38,696 nt of DNA from an uncultured Faecalibacterium sp. (GTDB lineage: Bacteria; Bacillota; Clostridia; Oscillospirales; Ruminococcaceae), in the NCBI GenBank assembly GCA_934525735.1, contig CAKSZM010000010.1, positions 1 through 38,696 on the forward strand, given 5' to 3'. Shown here piece after piece: positions 6,815 through 15,229 of the stretch (the stretch's first letter is position 1; each line of letters opens with the position of its first letter). Under the pieces are notes generated by a model. The model was not told the origin of the DNA. It made no database searches and was given only the letters and a program-made list of their open reading frames with translations. The translations under genes and the position numbers were made by a program.

Positions 6815-8142
6815 ATGAAAAACGAAGTCCGCGAGTTGCTGTCCTTTATCGACGGCAATCCCACAGCATACCACACCACACCACAGCATCCGTCCGGGAT
6901 ATCCTGCTGAAAGAAGGATTTTCGGAGCTGCTGGAAAGCCGGAAGTGGGCTCTTGAACCCGGAAAAGGCTATTTCGTCTGCCGCAGCGGGTCCAGCATCA
7001 TTGCGTTCCGCATGGGAGAGTATCTGGAACACTACAGCTTCAACGTTGCAGCTGCCCACACGGATTCTCCTGCATTCCGTGTCAAGGAAAACGCCGAGAT
7101 CCACATGGGCCAGAAATACACCAAGCTGAATACCGAAGGCTACGGCGGCATGATCTGCTCTACATGGCTGGACCGCCCGCTCTCGGTCGCGGGCCGTGTG
7201 CTGGTGAAGGAAGGCGACGCCATCGTTTCCCGTCTGGTCGCACTGGACCGCGACCTGCTGCTGATCCCCAGCGTGGCGATCCATATGAACCGCGAAGTCA
7301 ATGACAAGGCTTCGTTCAACAAACAGGTCGATATGCTGCCCCTTCTGGGCGGGGCTGCCGAGGAAGGCATCCTCAAAAAGATGATCGCCGAAGAGCTGAG
7401 CGTTTCGGAAGAGCAGATCTTCGGCAGCGACCTGTTCCTGTACATCCGGGAAAAAGCTTCGGTCTGGGGCTGCAAGGAGGAATTCATTTCCTCCGGCCGT
7501 CTGGACGATCAGCAGTGTGTCTTCGGCATCCTGAAGGGCTTTCTGAGCGGACGCAATGCTGATTCTGTGGATGTCGCCGCCTTCTTCGACAATGAAGAGG
7601 TCGGTTCCGGCACCAAGCAGGGTGCGGCTTCCACCTTCCTGTACGATGTGATGCACCGGATCGCACGGAATATCTGCAGGGATGATGAGGACTTCCACAG
7701 AGCGGTGGCCGCCAGCTTCATGTTCAGCGCAGACAATGCGCATGCAGTGCATCCGAACCACCCGGAGCACACCGATGTCAACAACTGCACCTACATGAAC
7801 GAGGGTGTTGTCGTCAAGGTCCATGCCGGGCAGAAATACACCAGCGATGGCATGAGCATGGCCGTTGCAAAGGAGCTTGCCGCCCGTGCCGGTGTTCCCC
7901 TGCAGTATTTCGCCAACCGCTCCGACAAGGCCGGCGGCAGCACGCTGGGCAATCTGGCCATGGCGCAGGTCTCCATGAACTGCGTGGATATCGGTCTGCC
8001 GCAGCTGGCCATGCACTCCTGCTACGAGACTGCCGGTGCGGAGGATATCGTTTCGCTGATCCGCCTGATGCGGGAATTCTACAGCAGCCATTTTGAAGAG
8101 ACCGGGTTCGGGACCCTTGCTGTGCACGGCGGGAGCAACTGA
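6815..8142 (+). pseudogene. M18 family aminopeptidase, frameshifted by a 5-bp repeat
   Basis: AAAAGGAG precedes ATG 6815. The first frame reads MKNEVRELLSFIDGNPTAYHTT and stops at 6907. The rest (ASVRDILLKEG onward) is in another frame and runs to 8142. The break falls in CCACA x3 (6871-6885); two copies would restore one frame of about 440 residues. The body has all M18 metal-site motifs: AAHTDSPAFRVK, FFDNEEVGSGTKQGA, MFSADNAHAVHPNH, QKYTSDG and LAMHSCYETAG. M18 enzymes are cytosolic dodecameric zinc peptidases that remove N-terminal residues. A shortened product from ATG 7012 would lack the start of the protease domain. Reversible slippage is possible. Confidence 0.85.
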
Positions 8143-8173
8143 GCCGTTCCTGCCCGGAAAAGGAGAGATATCC

Positions 8174-9403
8174 ATGGATCATGCTCTGCGTCAGAATGCC
8201 GACAGGATCATTTCGGCCAGCATTCAGGCGGTTCTGCCGGATGAGGCTGTCCGGCGTGCGTTGAAAGACTTCCGCCCGGCGGGGCGCGTGGTGCTGGTCG
8301 CCGCCGGAAAAGCAGCATGGCAGATGGCGAATGCCGCTGTTTCTGAGCTGGACTGCGTGACAGACGGCGCGGTCATTACAAAATACGGCCATGTGAAAGG
8401 CGGGATCCCCGGCGTGCGCTGCTATGAAGCCGGGCACCCTGTGCCGGATGCAAACGGTTTTGCAGCGACCGAACAGGCGCTGGAGCTTGTGCGCGGCCTG
8501 CACCCGGAAGATACCGTGTTGTTCCTGCTGTCCGGCGGCGGAAGCGCTCTGTTTGAAAAGCCGCTTCTCCCCGGCGAAGAGCTGCAGAACATCACCGGGC
8601 AGCTCCTTGCCAGCGGGGCGGATATCGTGGAGATGAACACCATCCGCAAGCGGCTTTCCGGCGTAAAAGGCGGGCGCTTTGCGCAGGCCTGCGCCCCGGC
8701 CCGGGTGTTCAGCATCGTGCTCAGCGATATTCTGGGCGATCCGCTGGACATGATCGCCAGCGGCCCGGCAGTGGCGGACACTTCCACCTGCGCACAGGCC
8801 GTTGCCATTGCGGAAAAATACCGCCTGGACCTCTCCCCTGCCGCGGCCGCTCTGCTGCGGCAGGAGACACCCAAAAGTCTTGACAATGTGACCACGCAGA
8901 TCACCGGCAGCGTGCGGGAACTCTGCGCCGCCGCCGCAAAGGCGAGCCGCGCACTGGGCTATGAACCGATCCTCCTGACTGACCGGCTCTGCTGCGAAGC
9001 GCGGGAAGCCGGAAGCTTCCTTGGCTCTGTTGTCCGCACCCACGCGGGGCAGGGCAGAAAACTGGCCTTCATCGCGGGCGGCGAGACGGTGGTGCATCTG
9101 ACCGGAAAGGGTCTGGGCGGGCGGAACCAGGAGCTGGCGCTGGCTGCTGCGCCGGCCCTTGCAGGGCTGCAGAACTGCTGTGTGTTCTCGGTAGGCAGTG
9201 ACGGCACCGACGGGCCAACCGATGCCGCAGGCGGCTATGCGGACGGTGAGACCGAAGCGGCCCTTCGTGCGGCGGGGCGGGATGTGTTCCGCACCCTTGC
9301 CGATAACGATGCCTACCACGCTCTGCAGGCGGCGGACGGCCTGATCATCACCGGCGCGACCGGCACGAACGTCAACGACGTGGCCGTGGCGCTGGTGGAG
9401 TGA
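8174..9403 (+). CDS. Glycerate 2-kinase-like (DUF4147/MOFRL)
   Basis: 409 residues from ATG 8174, chosen because AAAAGGAGAG lies just upstream. The N-terminal DUF4147 part has VLVAAGKAAWQMA, HPVPDANG, LLSGGGSALFEKP and NTIRKRLSGVKGGRFA. The C-terminal MOFRL domain (about 300-405) has IAGGETVVHLTGKGLGGRNQELAL and SVGSDGTDGPTDAAGG. The family (TtuD/GckA) phosphorylates D-glycerate to 2-phosphoglycerate with ATP in the cytosol. It follows the aminopeptidase by 31 bp and may be cotranscribed with it. Confidence 0.9.
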   Translation: MDHALRQNADRIISASIQAVLPDEAVRRALKDFRPAGRVVLVAAGKAAWQMANAAVSELDCVTDGAVITKYGHVKGGIPGVRCYEAGHPVPDANGFAATEQALELVRGLHPEDTVLFLLSGGGSALFEKPLLPGEELQNITGQLLASGADIVEMNTIRKRLSGVKGGRFAQACAPARVFSIVLSDILGDPLDMIASGPAVADTSTCAQAVAIAEKYRLDLSPAAAALLRQETPKSLDNVTTQITGSVRELCAAAAKASRALGYEPILLTDRLCCEAREAGSFLGSVVRTHAGQGRKLAFIAGGETVVHLTGKGLGGRNQELALAAAPALAGLQNCCVFSVGSDGTDGPTDAAGGYADGETEAALRAAGRDVFRTLADNDAYHALQAADGLIITGATGTNVNDVAVALVE

Positions 9404-9490
9404 AAACGGTTCCGGACAGGGTGAATAAAACATCTTTCTGTTATAACTGAGAAAACGGCGCAACAATACAGATGCAGAAGGGAGATCTCT

Positions 9491-9892
9491 ATGATCCACA
9501 CATATGATGAGTATCAGCAGATGCCGCAAAGCCTGACACTGGAACAGATGGTGCAGCTGCACCGGGAGCTGGCCGAAGAGATCGGCACGGATGAGGACGC
9601 CCGGGAAGTATACGGGCTTTTGCTGGAAAATGCCGTGCAGTACGCGCAGATCCGGGCGGCGTGGGTGCTGATGCAGCCTTCGGAGCGGGCCGAAAAGGAC
9701 AAGGGCCGCACCCTGCAGCACAATACATTGATCAGCAGTTTTGACATGATGGCGCGTGTGCTGCGGGCGCAGGGCAAGCCGGCGGCATGGCGCAAAGTGC
9801 TGGGCGACCCGGAAAAAGACCGTCTGGCCCGCAAGGCCATCGGCGATTTCGGCTGCTATCTGGCCTTTGTCAACGGCCTTGCCGCACGGTAA
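9491..9892 (+). CDS. Hypothetical protein, possibly DUF3232-like
   Basis: 133 residues from ATG 9491 with GAAGGGAG seven bases upstream. The protein is helical, charged and soluble: LTLEQMVQLHRELAEEIG, then NAVQYAQIRAAWVLM, KGRTLQHNTLISSFD and AIGDFGCYLAFVNGLAAR. The last two blocks resemble what I remember of DUF3232 proteins; function unknown. It is 87 bp downstream of the glycerate kinase and convergent with the truncated 4Fe-4S gene. Confidence 0.7.
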   Translation: MIHTYDEYQQMPQSLTLEQMVQLHRELAEEIGTDEDAREVYGLLLENAVQYAQIRAAWVLMQPSERAEKDKGRTLQHNTLISSFDMMARVLRAQGKPAAWRKVLGDPEKDRLARKAIGDFGCYLAFVNGLAAR

Positions 9893-9911
9893 CGGCTGAC
9901 GGAAAAGCGTT

Positions 9912-10166
9912 TCAGAAGAACCGGCCGAACAGGATCGTGAATCCGCACAGGCCGATGAGAGAAAGTGCAAAGCTGTCCAGCTGCAGTACCTGCCCGGCAC
10001 CGATGCGCAGGAACAGCTGCTTCACGCCGGAAAAGCCGGCCACGAAGGCGCCGGGCATGGCGAAAAAGAAGAACAGCTGGATGCCGGCCCGCAGCAGAAC
10101 CCTGTGTTTCAGGGTATGCTGCTTTTTTTGCGCCGCAGTCAGCGGCTTTTTTTCTGTCTGTGTCAT
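9912..10166 (-). pseudogene. 4Fe-4S membrane protein, truncated after 84 residues
   Basis: The minus-strand frame starts with ATGA overlapping the stop of the FMN-binding lipoprotein gene. It has a basic N-terminus, two hydrophobic helices (about 27-48 and 65-82) and ends IGLCGFTILFGRFF then TGA. In NosR-like 4Fe-4S proteins the motif GRFFCG-C begins the first cluster-binding loop exactly here, so the whole iron-sulfur part is lost. DNA after the stop shows no continuation in any frame, which points to a deletion rather than a point mutation. Confidence 0.65.
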
Positions 10167-10537
10167 TTTTCCGCCGCCTTTCCCAGTGCATCCGCCACGG
10201 CATCGCGCAGACCCTCGCAGGTCAGGGTGGCGGTGGCCACAGCGTCCACAGCCACGGAGCTGTTCTCCACCATCTTGGGGATCATCTGGTCGAAGGCGAT
10301 ATCGCCCACGCCCTCGGTCTCCTGCTGTTCCTTGACCTCAATGTTGGTGATGACGGCATCGTCATCCAGAGTCACGGCGGCAACGATATCGCCGTTGCGG
10401 CCCTTGCCGGTGCCTTCGTAGGTGCCGGCCACAGAGCCGGACGCCGCAGTACTGCTGCTTGCGGAAGAACCGCAGCCGGCCAGCAGCGTCAGGATCATCG
10501 CGACGCACAGCAGCGCTGCAACAAGCTTCTTGCGCAT
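10163..10537 (-). CDS. FMN-binding lipoprotein
   Basis: 124 residues. The signal peptide ends in lipobox LLAGC (Cys about 22), so the protein is predicted to be tethered outside the membrane. After a Ser/Ala linker comes one FMN_bind domain (about 38-115): GTYEGTGKGRNGDIVAAVTL, then VDAVATATLT, where the family's covalently flavinylated Thr normally sits in an S-G-A-T context. Such domains act in extracytosolic electron transfer with 4Fe-4S or Rnf/NosR-type membrane partners. The partner gene is translationally coupled here but truncated, so the module is probably non-functional unless a second copy exists. Confidence 0.85.
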   Translation of the reverse strand: MRKKLVAALLCVAMILTLLAGCGSSASSSTAASGSVAGTYEGTGKGRNGDIVAAVTLDDDAVITNIEVKEQQETEGVGDIAFDQMIPKMVENSSVAVDAVATATLTCEGLRDAVADALGKAAEK

Positions 10538-10594
10538 GATTTCTCTTCTCCTTATTTTTATGAGTGATGATGTTGTTGTCCCATTGAGGACACT

Positions 10595-10608
10595 GTTAAT
10601 ATATTAAC
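10595..10608. promoter_or_regulatory. Palindromic operator candidate between divergent genes
   Basis: GTTAATATATTAAC is a perfect 14-bp palindrome in the AT-rich gap between the FMN-lipoprotein gene and the divergent LysR gene. LysR regulators usually bind such a site in the divergent intergenic region (inference). Confidence 0.5.
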
Positions 10609-10672
10609 GTAAAAAATAAACGAAAAACAAGAAGAAAAGCTCAATATATCAATAGCTTTTTGCTATAGATCG

Positions 10673-10681
10673 TGTTATAAT
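10673..10681 (+). promoter_or_regulatory. Extended -10 promoter of the LysR gene
   Basis: TGTTATAAT at 10673-10681 is a perfect extended -10, 32 bp before ATG 10714. Confidence 0.5.
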
Positions 10682-10713
10682 TGTGAAAATCACCCGAGAG
10701 GGGCCGACCTGTC

Positions 10714-11091
10714 ATGACCCTGAACCAGCTGCGGTATTTCCGCGTTCTGGCCAAGACCGAGCACTACACCAAAGCTGCCGATGCCCTTGCCATCTCCCAG
10801 CCCTCCCTGAGCAGAGCCATCGCCCTGCTGGAAGAGGAGCTGGGAGTGCTGCTCAGCATGGTGCAGGCGGGGCTGGGGCTGTTCATCAGCACCGACCACC
10901 CGCAGATGTACAGCCCGGACACGGTGCTGGTGCCCCTGAAGCAGGAGCGCTACCGCCGGTATGTCTACATGGTCACCCGGCCCGGCCTTGCAGCCAGCAC
11001 TGCCGCCGCCCAGCTCATCCGGTACAACCAGCGCCGCGCCATCCCGGAGCGGGGCCGCCAGCCCCGTGCCGACGGCGGAAGCGACGAGTGA
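10714..11091 (+). pseudogene. LysR-family regulator with in-frame internal deletion
   Basis: 125 residues where about 300 are usual. Residues 1-45 are a normal LysR winged helix-turn-helix (LRYFRVLAKTEHYTKAADAL, ISQPSLSRAI, LEEELGV). From about residue 46 the sequence jumps to the end of an effector domain (LLSMVQAGLGLFISTD ... YRRYVYMVTRPGLAASTAA). The linker helix and most of the ligand-binding domain are gone, yet the frame is kept. It may be a decayed gene or a DNA-binding mini-protein. It diverges from the FMN-lipoprotein/4Fe-4S pair, which is also damaged. Confidence 0.7.
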
Positions 11092-11106
11092 TGGGGGGAA
11101 GGGCAA

Positions 11107-11254
11107 CATCCTCGCCCTCTCAGGCCGCTTCGCGTCCAGCTCTCCCAAAGGGAGAGCCTCTGGCGAAATCGGAAACTTTGCATGGACTGCCAAAGGCTCC
11201 CACTTTGGGGGAGCTGGCAAAGCCTGCAAGGCTTTGACTGAGAGGGCGAGGATG
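11107..11254. repeat. Palindromic interspersed element A (148 bp)
   Basis: Perfect 17-bp terminal inverted repeats (CATCCTCGCCCTCTCAG at 11107-11123 and its complement at 11238-11254) enclose smaller hairpins (GCTCTCCC/GGGAGAGC). The ends match elements at 15230 and 27197. It carries no gene and looks like a MITE- or BIME-type repeat. Confidence 0.8.
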
Positions 11255-11261
11255 CTAAAAG

Positions 11262-11323
11262 AAAATGTCTGCAGTGATTCACTGATTTTCTCAAAATCAG
11301 AAATGAAAGACTGCAGACATTTT
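11262..11323. terminator. Bidirectional hairpin terminator
   Basis: AAAATGTCTGCAGT (11262-11275) is exactly complementary to 11310-11323, with an inner stem TGATTTT/AAAATCA. The A/T-rich flanks suit termination in both directions, between the LysR remnant and the convergent HAD gene. Confidence 0.75.
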
Positions 11324-11339
11324 AATTTATATAAGAAAC

Positions 11340-11993
11340 TTACAGCTTCCCTGCTTCCAGCAGCTTCTGCACCTCGTGCAGATCTTTGCATTCGGCGGTG
11401 TACAGGCGGCGCATCTCGTCGTCGGCGGGGGCAAGATCGGGCACCATCACAGTGACAAAGCCCCCGGCGGCACCGGCGCGCACGCCGTTATAGCTGTCCT
11501 CCAGCACCAGCGTTTCAGCCGGGTCGGTGCCCAGCGCCTTTGCTGCGGCAAAAAAGATCTCCGGGTCCGGCTTGGAGGCGGTGAACTGCTCGCCTGAGAT
11601 GATGGCTTTAAAATGCCCGGTCATGTCCCAGCCGTTCAGGTGATGCAGGATGGACGCCATCCGGCTGGAAGATGCCACTGCCATGGGGATGTGCTGTGCT
11701 TCAAGATACGCGATCAGCTCGTCCAGACCCGGCTTTTTGGGCGGCGGGGCCTGAAACGCAATCTCTGCCTGCGCGTGCAGCGCGTCGATGATGGCCTGCG
11801 TGTCGCACCCGTCGCCGTAGAACCGGCGCAGCACCGCCCGCATGGAATCCCCTGCCGTGCCGCGGGCAGCGGCATCCAGCCCTTCCTTATAAGGAAGCCC
11901 CAGCGTTGCAAGCGCCGGCTCCCACAGGGTGGCCCAGATGCGCTCGGTGTCGAACATCAGGCCGTCCATATCAAAAATAACTGCTTTTATCAT
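11340..11993 (-). CDS. HAD-superfamily phosphatase, beta-phosphoglucomutase-like
   Basis: 217 residues; GGAAGGAGC lies nine bases before ATG 11993. Motif I is FDMDGLMFDTE (nucleophile Asp9, acid/base Asp11), motif II is MAVASSSR, motif III Lys is in ASKPDPEIFF, and motif IV is LVLEDSYNG. A helical cap lies between motifs I and II (about 18-95), as in the beta-PGM/phosphatase subclass. It probably dephosphorylates a small sugar phosphate or similar cytosolic metabolite; the substrate cannot be read from sequence. Monocistronic, convergent with the LysR remnant. Confidence 0.9.
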   Translation of the reverse strand: MIKAVIFDMDGLMFDTERIWATLWEPALATLGLPYKEGLDAAARGTAGDSMRAVLRRFYGDGCDTQAIIDALHAQAEIAFQAPPPKKPGLDELIAYLEAQHIPMAVASSSRMASILHHLNGWDMTGHFKAIISGEQFTASKPDPEIFFAAAKALGTDPAETLVLEDSYNGVRAGAAGGFVTVMVPDLAPADDEMRRLYTAECKDLHEVQKLLEAGKL

Positions 11994-12127
11994 GGCAAAA
12001 GCTCCTTCCAGCCCGGCAAACTCACAGATACGGCCTTATTGTACCATACTTTGTGCAGTTTGCACAGCAGAAAGCAGGCAATTCCGCGCAACTTAACAGG
12101 GGGAAAGATGAAAGATTTTTCGTTTCC

Positions 12128-12155
12128 TTGTAAAACGATTTCATAATACTATAAT
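12128..12155 (+). promoter_or_regulatory. Promoter of ilvE
   Basis: TTGTAA (12128-12133), 16-bp spacer, TATAAT (12150-12155). About 75 bp of leader follows, with a small hairpin near 12180-12207 and a purine-rich ribosome site before ATG 12231. No T-box-like structure was recognised. Confidence 0.65.
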
Positions 12156-12230
12156 AGAAAACAACATTCGGTGTTTGCAGGCGCATTTTCACTCGCTGCG
12201 CCCGAGATCAGGAAAGAGGGAAAATAAATC

Positions 12231-13307
12231 ATGTTGGATATCAAGATCACCCGGACCACGCATCCGAAGCAGAAGCCCGACGAGAACAATCTGGGTTTTG
12301 GTAAGAAGTTCACCGACCATATGTTCGTGATGGACTACACCGAGGGCGAAGGCTGGCACGATGCCCGCATCGTCCCCTACGGCCCCTTTGAGCTGGATCC
12401 GGCTACCGTCGTGTTCCACTACGCTCAGGAGATCTTTGAGGGCATGAAGGCTTACCGCACCGCTGACGATACCGTCCAGCTGTTCCGCCCGGACTGCAAC
12501 GCAAAGCGTTTCCAGGATTCTGCCGACCGTCTGTGCATCCCCAAGATCCCGGTGGAGGATTACATTCAGGCCGTTGAGACTCTGGTGGATGTGGACCGCG
12601 ACTGGGTGCCGCATACCGACGGCGCTTCCCTGTACATCCGTCCCTTCGTGTTCGCAAATGACGTGGGTCTGGGCGTGCACGCTTCCAAGCACTACATCTT
12701 CTGCATCATCTGCGCTCCCTCGGGTGCTTACTATGCCGAGGGCATCAACCCCGTGCGCATCTACGTGGAAGACGAGTACATCCGTGCCGCTCCCGGCCTG
12801 ACCGGCTTCACCAAGTGCGGCGGCAACTACGCTGCTTCCATCAAGGCCGGTGAGCTGGCCGAGGAGCAGGGCTACGCACAGGTGCTGTGGCTGGACGGCG
12901 TCGAGAAGAAGTACGTCGAGGAAGTCGGCAGCATGAACATCATGTTCAAGATCGACGGCAAGGTCTACACCGCTGCAACCGTCGGCACCGTTCTGCCCGG
13001 CGTCACCCGCCGCAGCTGCATCGAGCTGCTGAAGGACTGGGGCTATGAGGTCGTCGAGGGCAAGCTGGCCATTGCCGACATCATGCAGGCTGCTCGCGAA
13101 GGCAAGCTGGAAGAGGTGTTCGGCACCGGTACCGCCGCTGTCGTCTCCCCTGTCAAGGAGCTGGTCTGGAAGGGCGAGCACGCTTACATCGGCGACGGCA
13201 AGATCGGCCCTGTCACCCAGAAGCTGTACGATACCATGACCGGTATGCAGTGGGGCAAGATCCCCGATACCAAGGGTTGGATCGTCCCCGTCGAGAAAAA
13301 GAACTGA
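12231..13307 (+). CDS. ilvE: Branched-chain amino acid aminotransferase
   Basis: 358 residues, the usual length of the long (BCAT type II) form. Fold-IV PLP enzyme with FHYAQEIFEGMKAYR, LYIRPFVFAND, the PLP lysine in GFTKCGGNYAAS (Lys195), EEVGSMNIMF and the phosphate-binding loop FGTGTAAVVSPV. It interconverts Leu, Ile and Val with their 2-oxo acids using glutamate/2-oxoglutarate, in the cytosol. It stands alone between its own promoter and a hairpin. The strongly biased codon use (GAC, GGC, AAG, CTG) suggests high expression. Confidence 0.95.
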   Translation: MLDIKITRTTHPKQKPDENNLGFGKKFTDHMFVMDYTEGEGWHDARIVPYGPFELDPATVVFHYAQEIFEGMKAYRTADDTVQLFRPDCNAKRFQDSADRLCIPKIPVEDYIQAVETLVDVDRDWVPHTDGASLYIRPFVFANDVGLGVHASKHYIFCIICAPSGAYYAEGINPVRIYVEDEYIRAAPGLTGFTKCGGNYAASIKAGELAEEQGYAQVLWLDGVEKKYVEEVGSMNIMFKIDGKVYTAATVGTVLPGVTRRSCIELLKDWGYEVVEGKLAIADIMQAAREGKLEEVFGTGTAAVVSPVKELVWKGEHAYIGDGKIGPVTQKLYDTMTGMQWGKIPDTKGWIVPVEKKN

Positions 13308-13349
13308 TCCAGATTCTCCGGAGAGAACCTTTTTATTCAGAATGAGGAT

Positions 13350-13383
13350 AAACGCCGCCAGGCCCAACCGCTCGGCGGCGTTT
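13350..13383 (+). terminator. Hairpin terminator after ilvE
   Basis: AAACGCCGCC (13350-13359) pairs exactly with GGCGGCGTTT (13374-13383). No long T run follows, so termination may be partial. Confidence 0.6.
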
Positions 13384-13433
13384 GCCGTATAAAAAAGAAA
13401 CTCCCGTCAAATCTCCGAAATTTTCCGGCAGAA

Positions 13434-13462
13434 TTGCATTCTTTTCCCTGCAGTGCTACACT
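13434..13462 (+). promoter_or_regulatory. Promoter of the esterase/ATP-grasp cluster
   Basis: TTGCAT (13434-13439), 17-bp spacer, TACACT (13457-13462), 62 bp before ATG 13524. Confidence 0.55.
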
Positions 13463-13523
13463 ACCGGTAAAGGGACCCTGCATTGCGGCAGGGCCTGCAG
13501 GAAAGATCGAGAGGGAAACTGTC

Positions 13524-14297
13524 ATGGTAAAAAAATGGAGCGTGAACTACCCGGCGGTCAACGGCACCGAGCAGCGCAGAGTGTATGTTTATCTGCCCAC
13601 GATGTATGAGTCCGAGCCGGACCGCCGGTATCCGGTGCTGTATATGTTCGACGGCCAGAACGTCTTTTTTGACGAGGATGCCACCTACGGCAAGAGCTGG
13701 GGCGTGGCCGATTATCTGGACTACACCGACACCCCGCTGATCGTGGCGGCGGTGGAGTGCAACGCCGGGCCGAACAACGAGCGGTTGGTGGAGTATTCGC
13801 CCTATCGGTTCGACGACCCGCAGTTCGGCCACTTCGACGGCAAGGGTCAGGCCACCATGAGCTGGTATATCCACCGGTTCAAGCCCTTCATCGACTGCAA
13901 TTTCCGCACCCTGCCCGACCGGGAGCACACCTTTATCGGCGGCAGCAGCATGGGCGGCCTGATGAGCCTGTATGCTCTGCTGCAGTATAACGACACCTTC
14001 AGCCGGGCGGCGGCGCTGTCGCCGTCCATCTGGGTCTCGCCGGAAAAGCTCTCCGGCCTTGTGGGCCGCGCAAAGCTGGACACCGGCACCGTTCTGTACA
14101 TGGACTACGGCTCCCGCGAGATGGGCAACCACGACGGGATGCGCCGGGACTTTGCCGAGATGTGCAGCAAGGTGATGACCCGGGGCATCCACCTGACAAG
14201 CCGCATCGTGCCCGGCGGCACCCACAGCGAAGCCAGCTGGGAAAAGCAGCTGCCTTTCGTGTTCCATACGCTCATGTATGAGCTGGAGAAAGAGTAA
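13524..14297 (+). CDS. Alpha/beta hydrolase, esterase D-like
   Basis: 257 residues from ATG 13524, preceded by GAGAGGGAA; an upstream ATG in the same frame lies before the predicted -10 and was rejected. The fold of putative esterases (COG2819/Fes type) is visible: RRVYVYLPTMYES, RYPVLYMFDGQNVF, nucleophile elbow GGSSMGGLMSLYAL (Ser about 142), and the catalytic His in GGTHSEASWEKQLP near the end. No signal peptide, so cytosolic. It is the first gene of a cluster with a second esterase and an ATP-grasp ligase, all on the + strand; the substrate is unknown. Confidence 0.85.
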   Translation: MVKKWSVNYPAVNGTEQRRVYVYLPTMYESEPDRRYPVLYMFDGQNVFFDEDATYGKSWGVADYLDYTDTPLIVAAVECNAGPNNERLVEYSPYRFDDPQFGHFDGKGQATMSWYIHRFKPFIDCNFRTLPDREHTFIGGSSMGGLMSLYALLQYNDTFSRAAALSPSIWVSPEKLSGLVGRAKLDTGTVLYMDYGSREMGNHDGMRRDFAEMCSKVMTRGIHLTSRIVPGGTHSEASWEKQLPFVFHTLMYELEKE

Positions 14298-14298
14298 A

Positions 14299-14447
14299 GG
14301 CCTTCCCCCTTGGGGGAAGGTGGCGCGTAGCGCCGGATGAGGGGAGTAGTGGGTTGATGCTGCTTTCCGGGAGCATCTTTTGGAGGTTGTTCCCCTCATC
14401 AGTCTTGCCGCTTCGCGTCAATCCAGCTTCCCCCAAGGGGGGAAGCC
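14299..14447. repeat. Palindromic interspersed element D (149 bp)
   Basis: The ends are near-perfect inverted repeats (14299-14323 against 14423-14447; core CTTCCCCC/GGGGGAAG), each itself a hairpin. A second inner pair is GATGAGGGGA (14336-14345) with TCCCCTCATC (14390-14399). It fills the gap between the two esterase genes and ends just before the ribosome site of the second. Confidence 0.75.
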
Positions 14448-14470
14448 TGAATCAAGAAGGAGGAATCACC

Positions 14471-15226
14471 ATGGAAATGCAGTACTTCAAAGATTACAGC
14501 CCCGCGCTGGGCCGCGACATGGAGTGCAAGATCTACGGCCACGCCGGCCGCCCGATGCTGTACATTCCCTGTCAGGACGGACGGTTCTTCGACTTCGAGA
14601 ACTTCCACATGAACGACACTCTTGCTCCGTGGATCGAAAGCGGAAAGATCATGGTCCTCTCCATCGACACCATCGATGCCGAGACATGGTCCGACACCGC
14701 CGCCGACCCCTACTGGCGCATCCGCCGCTATGAGCAGTGGCTGCACTACATCGTGGAGGAGGCCGTGCCCAAGATCCAGTACATGGCCAAGGAGCGCAAC
14801 GGCTGGGACGACCTGCCCGGCGTCATCACCTTCGGCTGCAGTCTGGGCGCCACCCACGCGGTCAACCTGTACCTGCGCCGCCCGGATGTATTCTGCGGCT
14901 GCCTTGCCCTCAGCGGCATCTACACCGCGCACTACGGCTTCGGCGACTACATGGACGAGCTGGTCTATATGAACTCCCCCGTGGACTACATGAAGAACTT
15001 CCCGGAAGATCACCCCTATATGCAGCTGTACCGCAGCCAGAAGGCGGTCATCTGCTGCGGTCAGGGCGACTGGGAGCGGCCGGACACCACATGGTTCCTC
15101 AAGCGCATCTTTGAGGCCAAGCACATCCCCGTCTGGGTGGACTTGTGGGGCCACGATGTCAACCACGACTGGAACTGGTGGTATAAGCAGGTCGCATATT
15201 ACATGCCGTATATTCTTGGCGAGTAA
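14471..15226 (+). CDS. Esterase family protein (COG4947-like)
   Basis: 251 residues from ATG 14471 with AAGGAGGAATC upstream. Alpha/beta hydrolase: YGHAGRPMLYIPCQDGRFFDFENF, nucleophile elbow TFGCSLGATHAVNLYLRRPDVF (Ser about 122), and a C-terminal WGHDVNHDWNWWYKQ that supplies the likely catalytic His. It differs clearly from the first esterase, so it is not a recent duplicate. Cytosolic. It sits 173 bp after the first esterase, across repeat element D, and precedes the ATP-grasp gene. Confidence 0.85.
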   Translation: MEMQYFKDYSPALGRDMECKIYGHAGRPMLYIPCQDGRFFDFENFHMNDTLAPWIESGKIMVLSIDTIDAETWSDTAADPYWRIRRYEQWLHYIVEEAVPKIQYMAKERNGWDDLPGVITFGCSLGATHAVNLYLRRPDVFCGCLALSGIYTAHYGFGDYMDELVYMNSPVDYMKNFPEDHPYMQLYRSQKAVICCGQGDWERPDTTWFLKRIFEAKHIPVWVDLWGHDVNHDWNWWYKQVAYYMPYILGE

Positions 15227-15229
15227 AAT

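Noticed and set aside
9912..9917. Selenocysteine read-through at GRFF-TGA
   Set aside because: The Cys position made TGA tempting, but the frame after it has no 4Fe-4S sequence and stops soon, so it is a truncation.
7814..10000. 728-codon open frame on the - strand
   Set aside because: Antisense to the aminopeptidase and glycerate kinase genes, both of which have clear family motifs.
12156..12230. T-box or other riboswitch before ilvE
   Set aside because: The leader is only about 75 bases with one small hairpin, too short for a T-box and without its conserved motifs.
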